In this document: positions 14,891 through 22,793 of the stretch, one piece after another
How the letters are laid out: the number at the start of each line of letters is the position of its first letter
Numbering within the stretch: position 1 is the stretch's first letter
From: Geomonas diazotrophica
GTDB lineage: Bacteria; Desulfobacterota; Desulfuromonadia; Geobacterales; Geobacteraceae
Direction: 5' to 3'
Assembly (NCBI RefSeq): GCF_018919385.1
Contig: NZ_JAHLMF010000003.1
Coordinates: 1-64,000 of the forward strand
Length of the DNA stretch: 64,000 bases
Made by a program: the position numbers and the translations under genes
Notes under the pieces: generated by a model
What the model saw: only the letters and a program-made list of their open reading frames with translations
What the model was told of the DNA's origin: nothing
The model's database searches: none

Positions 14891-15670
14891 ATGCCCGAAA
14901 AGGACCTAAGCTTCACCGTCATGACCTACAACGTGCACCGGTTGACCGGCAACGACCGGCACACCTCGGCCTCGCGCATCGCGGAGGTGATCGAAACCTG
15001 CCAGCCCGACATCGTGGCGCTCCAGGAACTTCCCGGCGCGCGCTTTCGGCCCGAGATCGGGGGCGCCTGCCAGGACCTGGCGCATGAATTGGCGTTGGTG
15101 GTGAGAAGGGAAGTTCACTACCATCTGGAACGGGAACGGTGGGGCAACGTGGTCTTCAGCCGTTTCCCGATGCGGCTGGTCCGGGCAGGGGGGCTGCATC
15201 CGGAGAACCGCTACCGTACCATGGTGCCGCGGGGCGTGATGTGGGTGGAGATCGACCTGTACGGGCAGAAGCTGCAGTTCGTGAACACCCACCTGGGGCT
15301 CACCCCCCGGGAGCGCAGCTACCAGGCGAAGGTGCTCACCGGGGCCGAGTGGCTCGCGCACCCCGATTGTCGCCCCCCGGTGGTGTTGTGCGGCGACTTC
15401 AACGCCCTCCCCAGTTGGAGCATCCACAAGCGCCTCAGAAATGCGCTCCAGGACGAGCAGGAGCGGCTCAAGTTCGGGCACAACCAGTCCACCTTCCCGA
15501 GCAGCATGCCCATAGTCCGGTTCGACCACATCTTCATCTCGCCCGACCTCGCGGTCGAGAGCGAACTGATCCCGCGCACCAGGCTGACCGCCGTTGCGTC
15601 CGACCACTTGCCGCTCGTCGTAAAGCTGCGTCTGGCAGGCGTTGAGCCGCAGGCGGCGCTGGTCAGGTAG
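14891..15670 (+). CDS. Endonuclease/exonuclease/phosphatase (EEP) family hydrolase
   Basis: A 259-aa Mg-dependent EEP fold protein. Motifs in order: TVMTYNVHR (metal-site Asn, about 8-16), DIVALQEL (Glu), VNTHLGL, CGDFNALPSW (Asp/Asn near 165) and SDHLPLVVKL (catalytic His near 238). There is no signal peptide. The family contains nucleases, sphingomyelinases and phosphoinositide or lipid phosphatases, so the substrate is open. The start follows GAAAGGCGG. The next gene begins 99 bp downstream and may be co-transcribed. Confidence 0.85.
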   Translation: MPEKDLSFTVMTYNVHRLTGNDRHTSASRIAEVIETCQPDIVALQELPGARFRPEIGGACQDLAHELALVVRREVHYHLERERWGNVVFSRFPMRLVRAGGLHPENRYRTMVPRGVMWVEIDLYGQKLQFVNTHLGLTPRERSYQAKVLTGAEWLAHPDCRPPVVLCGDFNALPSWSIHKRLRNALQDEQERLKFGHNQSTFPSSMPIVRFDHIFISPDLAVESELIPRTRLTAVASDHLPLVVKLRLAGVEPQAALVR

Positions 15671-15769
15671 CAGCTGAAATCGCCAAAAATTCTAAAGTCG
15701 GCGGCCACCTCGTCCGAAGAGAAGGGAGAATCAAACAGATGCCCCGCAGCGGGGAAACGGAGAGATGCT

Positions 15770-16111
15770 ATGAGCGAATACACGGAGATGCCGGACGATA
15801 TGGAAGTACAGGAAGTTATCATCGAGCGCGTGCTGCAGAACACGGGCTCTTTGCTGGAAATCTGCCTGGTGAAGCACGGGCGCCAGTACGAGGCGGCGAT
15901 CTTCGTGGAGAAGAAGTACAAGCCGGGACCGCCGCTGCCGCGCCCGCTGGAGGCCCCCTCCGGCCAGTTCAGCCACTGGATGGGGGTGCGCCCCAAGGTG
16001 GGGCTCTCCCAGGAGGAGGCAGACCAGATCTGCTACGAGGTGAATGGCCTGAACGCCTTGCACCGGATCCAGATGAAGGACAACTGGGGGAGCCTGTTGG
16101 ACGCAGTCTGA
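15770..16111 (+). CDS. Conserved-looking hypothetical protein, 113 aa
   Basis: I do not recognise this family. The acidic soluble protein starts with ATG behind GGAGAG. It has predicted strands (VQEVIIERVLQ, LLEICLVKHG, YEAAIFVEKKY), then a Pro-rich turn (KPGPPLPRPLEAP), and a helical end with EEADQICYEVNGLNALHRIQMK. There is no signal peptide or membrane segment, and the two cysteines are far apart. It follows the EEP hydrolase and is closed by a terminator, which together with codon usage like its neighbours supports a real gene. Confidence 0.65.
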   Translation: MSEYTEMPDDMEVQEVIIERVLQNTGSLLEICLVKHGRQYEAAIFVEKKYKPGPPLPRPLEAPSGQFSHWMGVRPKVGLSQEEADQICYEVNGLNALHRIQMKDNWGSLLDAV

Positions 16112-16145
16112 CCGCGCCTTCCTTCCCCGCCACATCGATACGAAG

Positions 16146-16177
16146 AAGGGCCGCTCCCGTCGGGGGGCGGCCCTTTT
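16146..16177. terminator. Intrinsic terminator between convergent genes
   Basis: AAGGGCCGC (16146-16154) pairs with GCGGCCCTT (16167-16175), followed by a T-rich run. It ends the 113-aa gene and sits just before the convergent kup stop. Confidence 0.8.
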
Positions 16178-16211
16178 CCTTTTCCATTCACGATGGTCTT
16201 TCGTTCCCTCT

Positions 16212-18026
16212 CTACATCTCGACCCTGGTCAGAACCCCCTGCAGCTTGCTGGCGGGAAGCTGGTTGAACTGGACGAAGTTCGGGCTCAGCTTCTTGATGG
16301 CGTTGAACACCTTCCAGATCGGGTTGTTGGTGGTGATGTCCTCGACGCCGTAGAAGATGACCTTCTCGTGGATGTCGTTCTTCTTAAGGAGCGTCTCGAT
16401 GTCGATCACCTCCATGTACCCGGCGAAGATCTCGAAGGAGTCCAGCCCGCTGCCCCGGTTCTCGGTCAGCTTGTAGGAGACCCCGAACGGCTCGTCGGTC
16501 CTGATGATGGAGATGAAGACGTTGCGCTCGTAGATGATGTTGCTGCGGATGATGCAGTGCACCACGTAGGGGGGCACCACCGCCCACTCGCGGGTGAAGA
16601 AGAGACCGGTCCCGGGGATGGTGCGCTGCTTGGCGAAGATCTGCTCGTAGGAGAGGAGGAAGGTCTCCACGTCCAGCGGCTTGAGGGCCCGGTACAGGGC
16701 GCGCTGTCCCTTGGTCCAGAGCAGGATGGTCAGGAAGGGGATCGAGGCCAGGATCAGTGACCAGTAGCCGCCGTGCGGCAGCTTGTTCAGGTTGGCGATC
16801 AGGAACACGAAGTCGACCACGGTCACGGCGATGGCGACGGGGACCTTCCACTTCTTGGTGGTGTTGGCGAAGATCATGGTCATCATGATGCCGGTGATGG
16901 TCATGCTGCCGGTGACAGCGAGGCCGTAGGCGGCGGCCAGGTTCTCGGACTTGCCGAAGAGCAGCATGATGAAGATGACCGCCACCATCAGGGTCCAGTT
17001 CACCGAGCCGATGTAGATCTGGGACTTCAGGTGGCTCGAGGTGTAGTCCACCTTCATGAGGGGCATGATCCTGGTGGTGATCCCCTGGTAGATGATCGAG
17101 AAGACGCCGCTGATCAGGGCCTGGGAGGCGATTACCGTAGCCAGGATGGTGAGCAGCAGGAAGGGGATGTACAGGTATGGGGCCTGCCCGTGGATCATGC
17201 CGAACAGGGTGTTCTTCTCGTGCTGGTGCTCCAGCAGGAAGGCTCCCTGCCCCAGGTAGTTGATCACCAGGGCGACGAAGACGAAGTACCATGCCCGCAC
17301 GATCGGCTTTCTCCCCAGGTGCCCCATGTCGGCGTAGAGCGCCTCGCCCCCGGTGGCGCACAGGATCACCTCGGAGAGGACGAAGAAGGCGGACATGCCG
17401 TTGTCGAGGAAGAACTTGATGGCGTACCAGGGCGAAATCGACTTGAGGACTTCAGGGTGTCCCGAGATGGCGATCAGGCCGGACAGGGTAAGGGCCGAGA
17501 ACCAGAGCACCATCAGGGGGCCGAAGGCGCCTGCCACCTTGTCGGTTCCCTTGGATTGGAAGATGAAGAGGATGATGGCTATGGTGGCGGCGATGGCGAT
17601 CACGCCTGCCTGCGACAGGTTGGCCGTGGCCGGTATCAGCTCGAGACCTTCGACGGCGGAGAGTATGGAAATGGCCGGTGTGATGACGCCGTCCCCCAAG
17701 AGCAGGGATACCCCGATGAAGGAGAGGAGGCCGATGAATCCCATGGAGCGCCCCCCCTTGAGCAGGCGGACCAGGATCTCCTTCAAGACGATGGTCCCCC
17801 CTTCCCCCTTTCTGCCGAGGCTCATGGCAAGCCAGGCGTACTCGACGGTGACCAGGATGAACAGGGTCCACACGATCAACGACAGGATGCCGAAGATGTT
17901 GTCCGGTGTCGGTTTGGTGAGGGCGAAGATGACGGTAAGGGTATAGATGGGGCTCGTGCCGATGTCGCCGAAAACCAGGCCCATCGATTTCACAACCCCG
18001 CCCCAGTATGATTGTTCGTGTTTCAT
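16212..18026 (-). CDS. kup: Kup-type low-affinity potassium transporter
   Basis: A 604-aa inner-membrane K+ uptake protein (KUP/HAK/KT family, proton-coupled). It has about twelve hydrophobic segments in the first 430 residues. The start VKSMGLVFGDIGTSPIYTLTV is the family signature, with GDGVITPAISILSAVEGL in the next helices. A soluble C-terminal domain of about 170 residues follows, as usual. It is monocistronic with its own promoter. No K+- or c-di-AMP-responsive riboswitch could be recognised in the leader, which is only about 30 nt long. Confidence 0.95.
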   Translation of the reverse strand: MKHEQSYWGGVVKSMGLVFGDIGTSPIYTLTVIFALTKPTPDNIFGILSLIVWTLFILVTVEYAWLAMSLGRKGEGGTIVLKEILVRLLKGGRSMGFIGLLSFIGVSLLLGDGVITPAISILSAVEGLELIPATANLSQAGVIAIAATIAIILFIFQSKGTDKVAGAFGPLMVLWFSALTLSGLIAISGHPEVLKSISPWYAIKFFLDNGMSAFFVLSEVILCATGGEALYADMGHLGRKPIVRAWYFVFVALVINYLGQGAFLLEHQHEKNTLFGMIHGQAPYLYIPFLLLTILATVIASQALISGVFSIIYQGITTRIMPLMKVDYTSSHLKSQIYIGSVNWTLMVAVIFIMLLFGKSENLAAAYGLAVTGSMTITGIMMTMIFANTTKKWKVPVAIAVTVVDFVFLIANLNKLPHGGYWSLILASIPFLTILLWTKGQRALYRALKPLDVETFLLSYEQIFAKQRTIPGTGLFFTREWAVVPPYVVHCIIRSNIIYERNVFISIIRTDEPFGVSYKLTENRGSGLDSFEIFAGYMEVIDIETLLKKNDIHEKVIFYGVEDITTNNPIWKVFNAIKKLSPNFVQFNQLPASKLQGVLTRVEM

Positions 18027-18058
18027 GGAGCAAGCCTCCGGTTGATATCAGCGCGCAA

Positions 18059-18087
18059 CATATAGCACCGCTGTCAGTCGGTGACAA
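18059..18087 (-). promoter_or_regulatory. Promoter of kup
   Basis: On the minus strand TTGTCA (18087-18082), 17-bp spacer, TATATG (18064-18059), 33 nt before the kup start codon. Confidence 0.65.
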
Positions 18088-18401
18088 GAAAAACCGCGCA
18101 AACAGCCGGTATATCGACAGCCCGCCCCGCGTCGCCCACGTGCTGCCTCGCCGCGGGTAGCCCTTTTGGCAGCACTAAAGTCAGGGGGGCGTCTTGATCG
18201 GGTCGAACCGTTTCCCGGAAGGACCCGAGCCCGGCGCCGGCGTCCGTGTCGTGCCGGACGGGCGCGGCGGGGACGCCGGGAAGGGGGCTTCGCCATGCTT
18301 CATATACGCCATCGGCCTCGGGAATGTCCCTTCCGCTTCAGGAGGGGGGCGGCCAAGCGGGCGCCGCTCGCGCTGAGATCGTCGGAAATCCCTGTTTGCG
18401 C
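18088..18401. other. Very GC-rich, highly structured intergenic region
   Basis: About 310 bp lie between the divergent kup and ileS promoters. It contains GTGCTGCC/GGCAGCAC (18140-18147 with 18168-18175) and CCGGCGTCC/GGACGCCGG (18237-18245 with 18271-18279), the latter overlapping GTCCG/CGGAC. Open frames here are short, have no good ribosome-binding site and no recognisable product. A structured RNA or a decayed gene are both possible; I recognise no known RNA family. Confidence 0.4.
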
Positions 18402-18430
18402 TTGACATTCTCCCCTATTGCTTGTAGCTT
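18402..18430 (+). promoter_or_regulatory. Promoter of ileS
   Basis: TTGACA (18402-18407), 17 bp, TAGCTT (18425-18430), 47 nt before the ileS start codon. The leader is too short for a T-box. Confidence 0.65.
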
Positions 18431-18477
18431 AAGTCGTTTCTCTCAAGGCTTGAACTGACAGCGCGGAGGCCGTTTAC

Positions 18478-21255
18478 ATGGATTACAAGGACACTCTCAA
18501 TCTCCCCGACACCAAATTCCCGATGAAGGGGAATCTTCCCCAGCGCGAGCCCGAGATGCTCAAGCAGTGGGCCGAGGTTGACATACACAACAAGATCGAG
18601 GAGGCCGGCAAAGGCAAGCCGCGTTACGTGCTGCACGACGGCCCTCCCTACGCCAACGGGCACATCCATATCGGCCACGCACTGAACAAGATCCTCAAGG
18701 ACATCGTGCTGAAGAGCAAGAGGATGGAGGGATTCGCCGCCCCCTACGTCCCGGGGTGGGACTGCCACGGTCTCCCCATCGAGCTGCAGGTGGAGAAGAA
18801 CCTTGGCTCCAAGAAGCACGAGATCTCCAAGCTGGAGATGCGCAAGCTCTGCCGCGAGTACGCCGCCAAGTTCGTGGGGATCCAGCGCGCCGAGTTCGAG
18901 CGCCTCGGGATCTTCGGCGACTGGGACGAGCCGTACCTGACCATGAACGCGAGCTACGAGGGGGCCACCGCCCGCGAACTGGCCCGCTTCGCCGAGAACG
19001 GCGGCCTCTACAAGGGGAAGAAGCCGGTGCACTGGTGCTCCTCCTGCGGCACGGCGCTGGCCGAGGCCGAGGTCGAGTACGCCGACCACAAGTCCCCCTC
19101 CGTCTTCGTTAAATTCGCTCTGAAAGAGGACGCCGGGAGCGTGGCGCCCGAGCTTGCCGGCAAGAAGCCCTCCATGGTGATCTGGACCACCACCCCGTGG
19201 ACCCTTCCCGCCAACCTCGCCATCGCGCTGCACCCGGAGCTCGACTACGTGGCGCTTGCGCTGAACAGCGGCGACGTGGTCATCGTGGCCGACGGCCTGA
19301 AGGAGAGCTTCCTCAAGGAGATCGGCGCGGAAGGGGAGGTGCTGGCCAAGTTCCCCTCCAAGCTGCTGGAGAAGAAGCTGGCCCGCCACCCGTTCTACGA
19401 CCAGGATTCCGTCATCCTCCTGGGCGAGCACGTAACCCTGGAAGCCGGTACCGGCTGCGTTCACACCGCACCCGGCCACGGCCAGGAGGACTACGAGCTG
19501 GGGCTGCAGGAAGGTCTCGACATCTACAACCCGGTCGACAACCGTGGCCGCTTCTACGAGAACATCGAGTTCTTCGGCGGGCAGTTCGTCTTCGACGCCA
19601 ACAAGAACGTGATCGAGAAGCTGACCGAGGTGGGCGCCCTGTTGGGTTCCAAGGAGATCTCGCACTCCTACCCGCACTGCTGGCGCTGCAAGAAGCCGGT
19701 CATCTTCCGCGCCACCGAGCAATGGTTCATCTCCATGGAGAAGAACGACCTGCGCGGCAAGGCCCTCTCCGAGATCAACAACGTGAACTGGATCCCGAAG
19801 TGGGGTCGCGAGCGCATCTACGGCATGATCGAGAACCGTCCCGACTGGTGCGTTTCCCGCCAGCGCTCCTGGGGCGTCCCCATCGCCGCCTTCTACTGCA
19901 AGAGCTGCGGCCACGTCATGGCCGACGGCAAGATCATGCACCAGGTGGCCGACCTCTTCGCCGAGCACACCTCCGACATCTGGTACGACTGGGATGCCGC
20001 GAAGTTCCTGCCGGAAGGGACCTCCTGCCCCTCCTGCGGCAAGAACGAGTTCGAGAAGGAAGGCGACATCCTCGACGTCTGGTTCGACTCCGGCACCTCG
20101 CATGCCGCCGTGCTCGAGCTGCGCGACAACCTGGGCTCGCCGGCCGACATGTACCTGGAAGGGAGCGACCAGCACCGCGGCTGGTTCCACTCGTCGCTTC
20201 TGGCCAGCGTCGGCACCCGCGGCCGCGCCCCCTACAAGAACGTGCTCACCCACGGCTTCGTCATGGACGGCGCCGGCAGGAAGATGAGCAAGTCCGTGGG
20301 CAACGTCGTGGCACCCGAGGACGTCATCAAGAAGTTCGGCGCCGACGTGCTCCGCCTGTGGGTCGCGGCGCAGGACTACCGCGACGACCTGCGCATCTCC
20401 CAGGAGATCCTGACCCGGCTCTCCGAGAGCTACCGCCGCATCAGGAACACCTGCCGCTACATCCTGGGCAACATCCACGACTTCAACCCCGACACCGACT
20501 GCGTCCCCTTCGCGGAGATGCCGGAGCTGGACCGCTGGGCCATGCACCAGCTGGAGCTTTTGAAGGAGAAGGTGCTCGCCTCCTACACCGACAGCGAGTT
20601 CCACATCCTCTACCACGCCGTGAACGGCTTCTGCACCGTCGAGATGAGCGCATTCTACCTCGACATCCTGAAGGACCGCGTCTATACCTCGAAAAAGGAT
20701 TCGCAGGCCAGGAGGAGCGGCCAGACCGTCATGTACAAGGTGCTCGACGCGCTGGTGCGCATGGTGGCGCCGGTACTCTCCTTCACCGCGGAGGAAGTCT
20801 GGGCGGAGATGCCCGGCACCCGCGAAGCGAGCGTACACCTGGCGCTCTTCCCGGCGCTCACCCCCGAGGTGAAGGACGAGGCGCTGGCAGGCCGCTGGGA
20901 GAAGATCATCAAGATCCGCTCCGAGGTTTCCAAGGCGCTCGAACTGGCCCGCGTCAAGAAGGTGATCGGGCATTCCCTGGATGCCGCCGTCGCCATCAAG
21001 GCTACCGGCGACACCGAGGCGCTCCTGAAGGAATGCGCGGACCAGCTTGCCGAGATCTTCATCGTCTCCAAGGCTGGGCTTGCCGGTGAAGTCTCCGGCG
21101 AGGTCTACGTCGCGGAAGGGATCGAAGGGCTGGAGGTGGGCGTGAGCGCGGCTCCCGGCGAGAAGTGCGAGCGCTGCTGGTGCTACAGCGAGGAGCTCGG
21201 CAAGGACGCCGAGCACGCGGGCATCTGCCCGAAATGCCTTGCGGCGGTGAAATAA
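18478..21255 (+). CDS. ileS: Isoleucyl-tRNA synthetase
   Basis: A 925-aa class I synthetase that charges tRNA-Ile. The HIGH motif is in GHIHIGHA (HIGH at 64-67), and KMSKS is at about 602-606. The editing (CP1) insert lies between, with the [11 protein letters not shown] segment. A C-terminal zinc finger CERCW...CPKC starts at residue 897, so this is the bacterial type that keeps the zinc domain. Length is normal. lspA follows 149 bp downstream, the usual ileS-lspA pairing, with a repeat element inserted between. Confidence 0.97.
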   Translation: MDYKDTLNLPDTKFPMKGNLPQREPEMLKQWAEVDIHNKIEEAGKGKPRYVLHDGPPYANGHIHIGHALNKILKDIVLKSKRMEGFAAPYVPGWDCHGLPIELQVEKNLGSKKHEISKLEMRKLCREYAAKFVGIQRAEFERLGIFGDWDEPYLTMNASYEGATARELARFAENGGLYKGKKPVHWCSSCGTALAEAEVEYADHKSPSVFVKFALKEDAGSVAPELAGKKPSMVIWTTTPWTLPANLAIALHPELDYVALALNSGDVVIVADGLKESFLKEIGAEGEVLAKFPSKLLEKKLARHPFYDQDSVILLGEHVTLEAGTGCVHTAPGHGQEDYELGLQEGLDIYNPVDNRGRFYENIEFFGGQFVFDANKNVIEKLTEVGALLGSKEISHSYPHCWRCKKPVIFRATEQWFISMEKNDLRGKALSEINNVNWIPKWGRERIYGMIENRPDWCVSRQRSWGVPIAAFYCKSCGHVMADGKIMHQVADLFAEHTSDIWYDWDAAKFLPEGTSCPSCGKNEFEKEGDILDVWFDSGTSHAAVLELRDNLGSPADMYLEGSDQHRGWFHSSLLASVGTRGRAPYKNVLTHGFVMDGAGRKMSKSVGNVVAPEDVIKKFGADVLRLWVAAQDYRDDLRISQEILTRLSESYRRIRNTCRYILGNIHDFNPDTDCVPFAEMPELDRWAMHQLELLKEKVLASYTDSEFHILYHAVNGFCTVEMSAFYLDILKDRVYTSKKDSQARRSGQTVMYKVLDALVRMVAPVLSFTAEEVWAEMPGTREASVHLALFPALTPEVKDEALAGRWEKIIKIRSEVSKALELARVKKVIGHSLDAAVAIKATGDTEALLKECADQLAEIFIVSKAGLAGEVSGEVYVAEGIEGLEVGVSAAPGEKCERCWCYSEELGKDAEHAGICPKCLAAVK

Positions 21256-21275
21256 GAGGCGGTCACCAAACCGGA

Positions 21276-21381
21276 ATGTCCATGCCCCCTCCCGCCGGGA
21301 GAGGGTGCCCGTAGGGCGGGTGAGGGGTGTGCCCGTGGCGTTACCCTCACCCTAGCCCTCTCCCGGAGGGAGAGGGAACCT
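21276..21381. repeat. Dispersed CTCTCCC/GGGAGAG inverted repeat, copy 1
   Basis: The stretch contains CCTCCCGCCGGGAGAGGG, GGGCGGGTGAGGGG, a short centre, then CCCTCACCC, GCCCTCTCCC and GGAGGGAGAGGG. A matching element lies at 22566-22664 and shorter relatives at 37118-37170, 40772-40800 and 52225-52265. It fills the ileS-lspA gap. Confidence 0.7.
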
Positions 21382-21404
21382 TGGACCACGTTCTAAAGGA
21401 TCCT

Positions 21405-21911
21405 ATGAAACCAAAATACATCATCCTCGCGGCGGTCTCGGCGCTGGTGCTGGTCCTCGACCAGTGGAGCAAGCTCTACATCGACAAGAGCATGACCCTG
21501 CACAGCTCCTATCCCGTCATCGAGGGGTTCTTCAACATCACCTATCTGCGCAACAAGGGGGCCGCGTTCGGGATATTGGCCTCTTCGAGCTACCGGCTCC
21601 CCTTCTTCCTGCTGGTTTCGAGCATCGCGGTCATCGTGATCCTGGTGGCGGTCAGCAAGGTGCGGGACGACCAGACCTGGAACGTCGCCTCCCTGTCGCT
21701 GATCTTCTCAGGCGCCCTGGGCAACATGATCGACCGCGTCCGCCTGGGCGAGGTCATCGACTTCCTGGACGTGCAATGGAAAGGGCACCACTGGCCCGCC
21801 TTCAACATCGCCGACTCCGCCATCTGCGTCGGCGTCTTCATCCTGGCCGTCGAGATGCTGCTCGAGGAGCGCAGGGAAAAGAAGACGCCACCCACCTCGG
21901 ACGCATCCTGA
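21405..21911 (+). CDS. lspA: Lipoprotein signal peptidase (signal peptidase II)
   Basis: A 168-aa inner-membrane aspartyl protease that removes lipoprotein signal peptides after lipidation. Four hydrophobic helices are visible. The conserved boxes are DQWSKLYI (19-26), NKGAAFG (50-56), GNMIDRVRLGEVIDF with catalytic Asp119, and FNIADS with catalytic Asp137. The ATG at 21405 gives the normal protein length; an in-frame upstream extension runs through the repeat and is not used. A likely substrate, the lipoprotein at 30725, is in this window. Confidence 0.95.
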   Translation: MKPKYIILAAVSALVLVLDQWSKLYIDKSMTLHSSYPVIEGFFNITYLRNKGAAFGILASSSYRLPFFLLVSSIAVIVILVAVSKVRDDQTWNVASLSLIFSGALGNMIDRVRLGEVIDFLDVQWKGHHWPAFNIADSAICVGVFILAVEMLLEERREKKTPPTSDAS

Positions 21912-21984
21912 CGGTCCTTTCCGGATTTCCTTTCACCTCGGGCGCTGGGGCCCACCGTATAGGTGCGGCCTCGGCGGCCTGTAG

Positions 21985-22086
21985 GGGCGAATAAATATTC
22001 GCCCGGCACAGCCGGTCCGAGGCACCTGCGCCGCGCGCAAGCCTCCCGCTGGCGCACCAACAGGGGCGACTGGTTATTCGCCCCTA
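21985..22086. repeat. Two GGGGCGAAT-type palindromes
   Basis: One copy (21985-22004) reads GGGCGAATAAATATTCGCCC and a second, imperfect one lies at 22062-22086 (GGGGCGACTGG / TTATTCGCCCC). They occupy the gap between lspA and the convergent thioesterase gene. 22005-22061 holds nothing else that I can identify. Confidence 0.75.
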
Positions 22087-22115
22087 CGCATTTTCATTCC
22101 CAGGGGAGCGATGCT

Positions 22116-22526
22116 TCACCCTTCCTCGCCTTTCTCCTCCAAAAGCCGCGTGAACAGCTCCCTGATCTCGTTGGGCAGGCGCCGCGCCTTCATCTCCGGG
22201 CTCACGCACGCCAGCGTCACCTTCGCCTCCACCAGCAACTTGTCGTCTTCCTTCCTGACCACCTGTTGCGCCACGGTGAACGAGCTGTTCTTCAGCGTGG
22301 CAATCTGCGTGCGCACCACCAGGAGGTCGTCCAACCTGGCCGGCGCCCTGAAATTCGCCTCGATGGAGACCACCGGGAAGATGATGCCGAGGTCGTGCAT
22401 CTCGCGCACCGACAGCCCGTGTCCCCTGAGGAATTCCGTCCTCGCCCTCTCCATGTAGCTTATGTAGTTGGAGTGGTACACCACCCCCCCCGCGTCGGTG
22501 TCCTCGTAGTAGATCCGTACTTCCAT
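22116..22526 (-). CDS. YbgC-type acyl-CoA thioesterase (hot-dog fold)
   Basis: A 136-aa thioesterase starting at ATG 22526 behind ATAGGAGG. The N-terminal motif YYEDTDAGGVVYHSNYISYMERAR is diagnostic of the YbgC/4-hydroxybenzoyl-CoA thioesterase group, with the catalytic Asp in the DTDAGG segment. The fold continues IEANFRAPARLDDLLVVRTQI and ends in a charged tail. E. coli YbgC hydrolyses acyl-CoAs and belongs to the Tol-Pal locus; no tol genes are next to this copy. It is flanked on both sides by repeat elements, so it is likely monocistronic. Confidence 0.88.
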   Translation of the reverse strand: MEVRIYYEDTDAGGVVYHSNYISYMERARTEFLRGHGLSVREMHDLGIIFPVVSIEANFRAPARLDDLLVVRTQIATLKNSSFTVAQQVVRKEDDKLLVEAKVTLACVSPEMKARRLPNEIRELFTRLLEEKGEEG

Positions 22527-22565
22527 GCAGCCTCCTATAAAAAAAGATCCCCGGGGGATCTGTCC

Positions 22566-22664
22566 ATGTAGCCCTCGCCCTGCGGGAGAGGGCGGCCGCA
22601 GGGCGGGTGAGGGAGGTCTTGATGCCAACGCCCTCACCCCTGCCCCTCTCCCGGAGGGCGAGGG
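22566..22664. repeat. Dispersed CTCTCCC/GGGAGAG inverted repeat, copy 2
   Basis: The order of blocks matches copy 1 at 21276-21381: CCCTGCGGGAGAGGG, GCAGGGCGGGTGAGGG, a short centre, CCCTCACCCC, CCCCTCTCCCGGAGGG. It lies upstream of the thioesterase gene. Confidence 0.7.
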
Positions 22665-22682
22665 GGGATTCCTCGTCTTTAC

Positions 22683-22793
22683 TGTAGGGGCGAATAACCA
22701 TTCGCCCGGTTTTGGTAGTGCCGCGCCGGTGCCTGGCGTTCAACAGCTGCAGAGATGAGGGGCGGGGCTGGGCGAATGATTATTCGCCCCTAC
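22683..22793. repeat. Two GGGGCGAAT-type palindromes, the second touching the glnE stop
   Basis: The first copy (22683-22709) is TGTAGGGGCGAATAACC then ATTCGCCCGG. The second (about 22769-22793) reads GGGCGAATGATTATTCGCCC then CTA. On the minus strand the second copy begins TAGGGGCGAAT, and that TAG is the stop codon of glnE. Confidence 0.75.

Noticed and set aside
18027-18300. A c-di-AMP (ydaO) riboswitch controlling kup
   Set aside because: The kup promoter lies within 61 nt of the start codon, leaving no room, and the conserved ydaO blocks are absent.
18166-18458. Small open frames between kup and ileS
   Set aside because: They overlap each other on both strands, lack ribosome-binding sites and show no protein-like composition.
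18415-21216. Antisense frame of 933 codons across ileS
   Set aside because: Same compositional shadow; low-complexity sequence without any recognisable motif, while ileS is unmistakable.
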